The position numbers were made by a program, and so were the translations under genes. 39,729 nt of DNA from Deltaproteobacteria bacterium (lineage in GTDB: Bacteria > JADJOY01), in assembly GCA_016713535.1 (NCBI GenBank), contig JADJOY010000050.1, positions 1 to 39,729 of the forward strand. Reading direction: 5' to 3'. Positions 34,618 to 39,729 of this stretch are shown piece after piece. Under the pieces are notes generated by a model. That model was not told the DNA's origin and searched no databases. It worked only from the letters and a program-made list of their open reading frames with translations. Numbering within the stretch: position 1 is the stretch's first letter; each line of letters begins with the position of its first letter.

Positions 34618-35996
34618 AACGAGCGGCGCCCGATCCTGCGCGCGCGCCGCGGCTCGCGGCGGTGCGTACCTTGCTCGCGGTGGAGCGCGGCGCGGACCTC
34701 GACCGCGCGCTCGACCGCGAGCTGCGCGCGGCTGCGCTGGGCGGGCGCGGCGATGGGGCCCTCGGCACGGGGATCGCCTACGCCGCGGTGCGCCACCAGG
34801 CGCGACTCGACGCGCTCCTCGAGCTCGCCGCGGGCCGCAAGCTCATGCGGGTCGAGGCGCCCGTGCGTGCCGTGCTGCGCGCGTCGGCGGCGCAGCTCGT
34901 CGTCCTCGACGGTGTCCCCGAGTACGCGGCGGTCTCCACGGCGCCCGACCTGGTGCGCGACCTCGGCGTGGCGCGCGCGGCGGGGCTCGTGAACGGTGTG
35001 TTGCGTGGACTCTTGCGCGATCGCGCCGCCGCCGAGGGGCAGCCGGTGGCCGGAGCGACCGACGCCGCCGCGCGCCTCGCCGCGAGCGCCTCCTATCCCG
35101 GCTGGCTCGCGGCGCGCTGGGTCGAGCGCTTCGGCGCCGAGCGTGCCACGGCGCTCGCCGAGCGCTGGAACGAGCCCGCGGCGCTCACGCTGCGCCTCGC
35201 GCCGGGCGTGGATCGCGGGGCGTTCGTCCACGCGCTCGGGCAAGCGGGGTTCGAGGCGTCGCCGTCGCCGTGGCTCGAGCGCGCGGTGCGGGTGCGCGCC
35301 GCCCATCCGGCCGAGCTGCCGGGCTGGCACGAAGGCCACTTCCAGCCCCAGGACGAGGCGTCGCAGGCGGTGGTGGAGCTGCTCGCGCCGGCGCCCGGCG
35401 AGACCGTGCTCGATCTGTGCTCGGGACTCGGCACCAAGACACGCGCCATCGTCGAGCGCGCGGGCGGACCGCTCACGGTGGTGGCGTGCGATCGCTCGCT
35501 CAAGCGGCTCGTGGCGCAGCGCACCGAGCGCGCGCGGCTCGGCTCGAGCGGCGCGGCGCTCGGCTGGGTGGCCCTGGACGGCGCCGTTGCGTTGCCCTTT
35601 CGTGGCGCCGGCTTCGATCGCGTGCTCGTCGACGCGCCGTGCTCGGGGCTCGGCGCCATCCGGCGCCACCCCGAGATCAAGTGGCGGCGCGTCGCGGCCG
35701 ACCCGCCGCGTCTGGCCGCGACGCAGCGCGCGCTCCTCGCCACCGCCGTCCTGGCGCTGCGTCCGGGCGGCGTCCTCGTCTACAGCACGTGCAGCACCGA
35801 GCCGGAGGAGAACGAGGACGTGGTGCGCTCGGTGCTCGCCGGTGACCCACGCTTGATTGTGCAGAGCGCGCGCGCTTGGCTACCCGAGCCGTTCGCTCCG
35901 CTGGTCGGCGACGACGGTTTCCTGCGCACGTACCCCGAGGGCGAGGGCCTCGACGGTTTCTTCGCCGCCCGCATGCTGAGGAGCGATCGTGGCTGA
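34614..35996 (+). CDS. rsmB: 16S rRNA (cytosine-967-C5)-methyltransferase RsmB/Sun
   Basis: A 460-residue protein with the typical two parts. Residues 1 to about 150 are a NusB-like helical domain (RLAAVRTLLAVERGADLDRA, GTGIAYAAVRHQARLDALLE, AAGLVNGVLRGLLRD). The methyltransferase follows: FQPQDEASQAVVELLAP, SAM-binding VLDLCSGLGTKTRAI (the usual form is DLCAAPGGKT, so the glycine loop is somewhat different), VDAPCSGLGAIRRHPEIKW with one active-site Cys (about residue 342), and LVYSTCSTEPEENEDVV with the second (about 392). It methylates C967 of 16S rRNA. Overlaps fmt at its start and rpe at its end. Frame intact. Confidence 0.94.
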   Translation: MKRAAPDPARAPRLAAVRTLLAVERGADLDRALDRELRAAALGGRGDGALGTGIAYAAVRHQARLDALLELAAGRKLMRVEAPVRAVLRASAAQLVVLDGVPEYAAVSTAPDLVRDLGVARAAGLVNGVLRGLLRDRAAAEGQPVAGATDAAARLAASASYPGWLAARWVERFGAERATALAERWNEPAALTLRLAPGVDRGAFVHALGQAGFEASPSPWLERAVRVRAAHPAELPGWHEGHFQPQDEASQAVVELLAPAPGETVLDLCSGLGTKTRAIVERAGGPLTVVACDRSLKRLVAQRTERARLGSSGAALGWVALDGAVALPFRGAGFDRVLVDAPCSGLGAIRRHPEIKWRRVAADPPRLAATQRALLATAVLALRPGGVLVYSTCSTEPEENEDVVRSVLAGDPRLIVQSARAWLPEPFAPLVGDDGFLRTYPEGEGLDGFFAARMLRSDRG

Positions 35997-36678
35997 ACAC
36001 CGGTTCTCGAGCGAGCCCACGTACGTCATCGCGCCGTCGATCCTGTCCGCCGACTTCGGGCGCCTCGGCGACGAGATCCGCGCCGTCGAGAAGGCCGGCG
36101 CCGACTGGATCCACGTCGACGTCATGGACGGCCACTTCGTGCCGAACCTGACGCTCGGCTGGCCGCTCATCCAGTCGGTCCGCAAGGTGACGGAGCTGCC
36201 GTTCGACGTCCACCTGATGATCGAGAACGCCGATCGCTACCTGGAGGACTTCCAGAAGGCCGGCGCGGACGTGATCACGGTCCACGTCGAGGCGTGCGTC
36301 CATCTCCACCGCACCATCCACGAGATCAAGCGCCTCGGCTGCCGCGCCGGCGTGAGCCTCAACCCCGCCACGCCGATCGAGTCGGTGCTGCCGATCCTGC
36401 CGGACGTGGACCTGGTGCTGCTCATGAGCGTGAACCCGGGCTTCGGCGGGCAGAAGTTCATCGAGGCGAGCGTCGCCCGCGCCGAGCGGCTGCGCGCCGA
36501 GATCGAGCGCACCGGAAAGCCGGTGCGTCTCGAGATCGACGGCGGAGTGGGGGTGGGCAACATCGCGCGCCTCGCGCGCGCCGGAGTTCGCGCGTTCGTG
36601 GCCGGCAACGCGATCTTCTCGACGCCGGACTACGCCGCGACCATCGCGGCGCTGCGCGCCGAGCTCGCCAAGGTCTAG
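35989..36678 (+). CDS. rpe: Ribulose-phosphate 3-epimerase
   Basis: Interconverts ribulose 5-phosphate and xylulose 5-phosphate (pentose phosphate or Calvin pathway). 229 residues, a TIM barrel with all markers: APSILSADFGRLGDEI, WIHVDVMDGHFVPNLTLGWP (metal-binding His and catalytic Asp), LPFDVHLMIENADRYL, VLLMSVNPGFGGQKFIEASV, VRLEIDGGVGVGNIARLARA (second catalytic Asp) and AGVRAFVAGNAIFSTPDYAA (phosphate loop). The GTG at 35989 overlaps the rsmB stop by eight bases and follows tgaggagcg. It is the last gene of the priA-fmt-rsmB-rpe block. Confidence 0.97.
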   Translation: MAEHRFSSEPTYVIAPSILSADFGRLGDEIRAVEKAGADWIHVDVMDGHFVPNLTLGWPLIQSVRKVTELPFDVHLMIENADRYLEDFQKAGADVITVHVEACVHLHRTIHEIKRLGCRAGVSLNPATPIESVLPILPDVDLVLLMSVNPGFGGQKFIEASVARAERLRAEIERTGKPVRLEIDGGVGVGNIARLARAGVRAFVAGNAIFSTPDYAATIAALRAELAKV

Positions 36679-36733
36679 CCCGGAATCCTCGGCCGCCTGC
36701 CGTCCCCTTGGCGGCGCCCGAGTGCGGTCGCCG

Positions 36734-37273
36734 TCACTCGTGGCCGCTCTCGCCCGGCGCCGCCACCGGCTCGGGCGGCCCACGGTGCGTCGATCGGTTC
36801 GCGTCCGTGTGCTTGGCGTGCGTCCGCTTCTTGGGTGGTCGGGTGCGATCCGCGCGCGGAGCGCGGCGCTTCGCCTCCGCCGCGGCGACCTCGGCGCGGT
36901 TGCGGGCGGCGACGTCGCGCAGCGCTTCGGCGTGAGCCTCGAGCGCCGCGCGCCGCTTGGCGCGCTCCTGCGTCACGACCTTCCGCTCGCGCGCGAGCGC
37001 ACGATCGAAGGCGGTCTCGCCGGGCGGCGGAGGCATCGGCAGGCGCTGCAGCGTGCCCGCGCCCGGAGGAGGGCCGAGGTGGCTCGGCGCGCCACGCGGC
37101 ACCTGGCCGAGCACGAGCTGCCCGCGCGCGTCGCGCCTCCAGCCGAGGTGATCGCGCGCGCTCGCCGGGGTGGCAGCGGGGAGGGAGGCCAGCAGGACCA
37201 CGCCGGCGGTGAGCGCGGCGCGCGTGCGGGAGCGGGTGCGGGCGCGGGCGGGGTGGAGATCGATCGGAAGCAT
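36734..37273 (-). CDS. Exported basic hypothetical protein
   Basis: A 179-residue protein with ATG at 37273. A signal peptide (basic start, hydrophobic TAGVVLLASLPAATPASA, likely cleavage before RDHLGW) is followed by RRDARGQLVLGQVPRGAPSH, a Pro-rich stretch, a basic helix (FDRALARERKVVTQERAKRR, EAHAEALRDVAARNRAEVAA) and a Lys/Arg/His-rich tail. The composition suggests a periplasmic protein that contacts polyanions or the cell wall; no domain is recognised. It is convergent with rpe, 55 bases away. Other frames here are also open, but the signal peptide supports this one. Confidence 0.55.
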   Translation of the reverse strand: MLPIDLHPARARTRSRTRAALTAGVVLLASLPAATPASARDHLGWRRDARGQLVLGQVPRGAPSHLGPPPGAGTLQRLPMPPPPGETAFDRALARERKVVTQERAKRRAALEAHAEALRDVAARNRAEVAAAEAKRRAPRADRTRPPKKRTHAKHTDANRSTHRGPPEPVAAPGESGHE

Positions 37274-37655
37274 GACGAACCTCACAGGCGCCGTGGCCGT
37301 CGTGGCCCGGCGCGCTCGACGTGTCGGACGCCGCGAAGCGCAACCGCGGTGCCGCTCGCGACGACGGGGCGACCGCGGTGCGGACTCGGTTTTCCCGGCG
37401 CCCGTTCGGTCACGCCGCGCCCCTGGCGACGCACCACCGCGCACCGGACTGCGCACCGTCGCGCCACGCGCGCCCGCGGGATCGAGCGCCGGGCGGGGGA
37501 GGCCGGGGTTTGACACCTTCGCCGAATCGGTGGTAGCTCACGCGGGTTCGGATCGCACTCCGAGGTGTGATCCGGACGCACCCAACGGCAAGGTTCGGCG
37601 TCGCGAGTCGCGGGTTCGCGAAATCGGTCGCTTCTTGATCGGCCAGGTGCGACGA
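37274..37655. other. Intergenic region upstream of tRNA-Pro
   Basis: No gene is supported. It contains the candidate tRNA promoter (37510) and presumably the promoter of the exported protein on the other strand. Open frames on both strands appear to be shadows. Confidence 0.5.
37510..37538 (+). promoter_or_regulatory. Candidate promoter with consensus -35, upstream of tRNA-Pro
   Basis: A perfect TTGACA (37510-37515) is followed after 17 bases by GTAGCT (37533-37538), a weak -10. It would give a leader of about 110 bases before the mature tRNA at 37656. Confidence 0.45.
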
Positions 37656-37730
<75 letters not shown>

Positions 37731-37738
37731 CCACACGC

Positions 37739-37770
37739 GAGCGGCGACGGATCTCCGTAGCCGCTCGTTT
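37739..37770 (+). terminator. Terminator after tRNA-Pro
   Basis: GAGCGGC (37739-37745) pairs with GCCGCTC (37760-37766); after one mismatch the inner ACGGA/TCCGT extends the stem. GTTTC follows. It lies 10 bases after the tRNA. Confidence 0.6.
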
Positions 37771-37890
37771 CACTCCGAAGGTAGGGATCGCGAAGGCGAG
37801 CCGAAGGCCGACGCGATCGAGAACGAGGACCCGCACAGCGCGGGCCGGTGAGCCGGGGAGGCTCACCACCCGCGGCGGAACCCACTGCCG

Positions 37891-38499
37891 ATGCCCACGC
37901 TCCCAGCGCTCACGGTCTTCGCGTATCTGGTCGGCTCGATCCCGACCGGCGTGTGGCTGGCGCGTTGGAAAGGGCTGCCGGACCCGCGCACCGCGGGCAG
38001 TGGCAACATCGGCGCCACCAACGTGGCGCGCACCCTCGGCAAGCGCATGGGTGTGCTGACGCTGATCGGCGACGCCATCAAGGGCGCGATCCCGGTCCTC
38101 GTCGCGCGGGCCTGCGGGCTGCCGCTCGCGCAGCTCTCGGTGGTCGCCGCGGTCGCGGTGCTCGGCCACGTCGGCTCGATCTTCCTCAGGTTCCAGGGCG
38201 GGAAGGGCGTCGCGACCGGTCTCGGCGCGTTCCTGGCGCTCGCGCCGCTCGCCGCTGGCATGGCGGTGGCGGTGTTCGCGGTGCTGTTCGCGCTCACCCG
38301 CCTGGTGTCCTTGAGCTCGATCGTGGCGGCGGCGACGCTGCCGGTGGTGATGGGCTCGGTGGCGGAGCTCAGGCCCGGCGCCCTCGCCGCGGCGGTCGTC
38401 GCGGTGGTGGTGATCGCCAAGCACCGCGCCAACATCGGGCGGCTACTGCGGGCCGAGGAGCCCAGGTTCGGACGTGGCGGCAACGGCGCCGCTGCCTAG
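37891..38499 (+). CDS. plsY: Glycerol-3-phosphate acyltransferase PlsY
   Basis: PlsY transfers acyl groups from acyl-phosphate to sn-glycerol 3-phosphate in the inner membrane, the first committed step of phospholipid synthesis. 202 residues with about five helices. The three conserved loops are present: AGSGNIGATNVARTLGK, LGHVGSIFLRFQGGKGVATG, and VIAKHRANIGRLLRAEEP. The N-terminus VFAYLVGSIPTGVWLARWKG is characteristic. The C-terminus is slightly extended by a Gly/Ala tail. The ATG at 37891 lacks a strong Shine-Dalgarno. It lies between tRNA-Pro and the glnB promoter. Confidence 0.95.
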   Translation: MPTLPALTVFAYLVGSIPTGVWLARWKGLPDPRTAGSGNIGATNVARTLGKRMGVLTLIGDAIKGAIPVLVARACGLPLAQLSVVAAVAVLGHVGSIFLRFQGGKGVATGLGAFLALAPLAAGMAVAVFAVLFALTRLVSLSSIVAAATLPVVMGSVAELRPGALAAAVVAVVVIAKHRANIGRLLRAEEPRFGRGGNGAAA

Positions 38500-38594
38500 T
38501 TTCTAGGCGGGTGCTCAAACAAGGGGCAAAGGATAGGCGAGGCCGGGTTCAGCGGGATCGAGGTAACTCGCCGTGATCGAAGGAAAAACCGTGA

Positions 38595-39008
<414 letters not shown>

Positions 39009-39077
39009 GCCGCGTGCCCGTCCGCGCCGCCCGCAGGCGGCCGGCATCGATCGACAGCCCGAGACGTTCCAATCCCG

Positions 39078-39107
39078 CCGAGGGGGGCTCGGTAGGGAAC
39101 GGTTCCC
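39078..39107 (+). promoter_or_regulatory. Two adjacent hairpins in the glnB-glnA spacer
   Basis: CCGAG/CTCGG (39078-39092) is followed two bases later by the palindrome GGGAAC-G-GTTCCC (39095-39107), then GAAAAACC. They lie midway in the 162-base spacer, upstream of the glnA ribosome site. They could be partial termination, processing or an operator; there is no match to a known riboswitch that I recognise. Confidence 0.45.
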
Positions 39108-39170
39108 GAAAAACCGCACAACCGTAGTCGAGTCAACCGCAGACTGGAGAAAGGCGGAGGAGGACGAGGG

Positions 39171-39729
39171 ATGAAGCCCAAGGAAGTATTGGAGTTCGCG
39201 AAGAAGAACGACATCAAGATGGTCGACCTGAAGTTCATCGACCTGCTTGGCATCTGGCAGCACTTTGGTGTGCCCATCAGCCAGCTCAAGGAGGATAGCT
39301 TCGAGGAAGGCTTCGGCTTCGACGGATCGAGCATCCGCGGCTGGCAGGCGATCCACGCCTCCGACATGCTGATCATCCCCGACGCCAAGACCGCCCTCGT
39401 CGACCCGTTCTCGAAGACCGCGACGCTCTCGCTGATCTGCAACATCGTCGACCCGGTCACCAAGCAGGACTACTCGCGCGATCCGCGCAACATCGCGCGC
39501 AAGGCCGAGGCGTACCTCAAGTCGACCGGCATCGGTGACACCTGCTACTTCGGACCCGAGGCCGAGTTCTTCATCTTCGACAAGGTCCACTTCGAGTCGG
39601 GCGTCAACGCCTCCCACTACTTCCTCGACTCGGTGGAAGGTCAGTGGAACTCGGGTCGCCCGACCGAGATCGACGGCTCGCCCAACCTCGGCTACAAGCC
39701 GCGCTACAAGGAAGGCTACTTCCCGGTCC
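39171..39729 (+). CDS. glnA: Glutamine synthetase type I, N-terminal part (runs off window)
   Basis: Ligates ammonium to glutamate with ATP. The first 186 residues are present; the rest lies beyond the window. The ATG at 39171 follows a strong aaggcggaggaggacgagg. Features: [38 protein letters not shown], the beta-grasp active-site loop [20 protein letters not shown] with the conserved Asp of DGSS, and the start of the catalytic domain [19 protein letters not shown] with the metal-binding Glu residues. The sequence fits dodecameric GSI. The adenylylation site cannot be checked. It follows glnB in the classical order and probably shares the sigma-54 promoter. Confidence 0.96.
   Translation, partial: MKPKEVLEFAKKNDIKMVDLKFIDLLGIWQHFGVPISQLKEDSFEEGFGFDGSSIRGWQAIHASDMLIIPDAKTALVDPFSKTATLSLICNIVDPVTKQDYSRDPRNIARKAEAYLKSTGIGDTCYFGPEAEFFIFDKVHFESGVNASHYFLDSVEGQWNSGRPTEIDGSPNLGYKPRYKEGYFPV

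Noticed and set aside
39009-39170. Glutamine riboswitch upstream of glnA
   Set aside because: The spacer has two simple hairpins but not the conserved glnA-RNA core that I would expect; no basis for the call.

Overview
The window is about 70% GC bacterial chromosome with short intergenic spaces, overlapping start/stop codons and many GTG starts. The gene content (GlnB-GlnA, DUF507, FloA/NfeD, a priA-fmt-rsmB-rpe block, many small CheY-like regulators and zinc-ribbon proteins) suggests a 'deltaproteobacterial-grade' lineage such as Myxococcota, Desulfobacterota or Binatota. No rRNA or ribosomal protein is present to fix the taxonomy.

Layout. 1-8.9 kb is a nitrogen-supply block: an allophanate hydrolase (atzF), a first P-II/Amt pair, an ArsB/NhaD-type transporter, and a second P-II/Amt pair. 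8.9-11.6 kb is a degenerate accessory stretch: an AT-rich iterated motif resembling an IS21-type end, three small unknown genes and a remnant of a PAS sensor kinase. 11.6-13.7 kb is a tight operon of GTP cyclohydrolase I, a c-type cytochrome and a membrane protein. 13.9-17.0 kb holds a MOSC protein and a COG0701 permease with a His-rich loop that reads into an SPFH domain. 17.4-22.3 kb has a small basic protein, an SGNH-hydrolase lipoprotein, a CheY-like regulator, DUF507 and a radical SAM protein. 22.5-25.5 kb is a flotillin/NfeD operon. 25.7-30.3 kb has two zinc-ribbon proteins, two receiver-domain proteins and an atypical M20 peptidase. 30.3-31.1 kb is a 190-bp tandem repeat array followed by tRNA-Ala. 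31.2-36.7 kb is priA-fmt-rsmB-rpe. 36.7-39.7 kb has a secreted basic protein, tRNA-Pro, plsY, and glnB-glnA behind a very good sigma-54 promoter; glnA runs off the end.

The two ends share a theme: urea-derived ammonia (AtzF) and external ammonium (two Amt channels) feed glutamine synthetase, with three P-II proteins as sensors. The first two P-II proteins are GlnK-like by linkage to amt; the third is GlnB-like by linkage to glnA.

Many real genes are interrupted by single-base indels, often in G or C runs (clear in priA, amt-2, the response regulator, the SPFH region and the PAS remnant). They are densest in the first 5 kb. Conserved motifs continue straight across the breaks, so I read most of them as sequence errors rather than decay. 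Genes with one or two breaks are listed as CDS and those with many as pseudogene.

The most unusual non-genic signal is a family of GC-rich multi-hairpin repeats: a degenerate copy near 1.75 kb, a 24-bp palindrome at 13.7 kb, two reversed copies at 22.3-22.5 kb and a tandem array at 30.3-30.9 kb. The most unusual protein-level signals are the permease-SPFH fusion and the M20 peptidase lacking key active-site residues.
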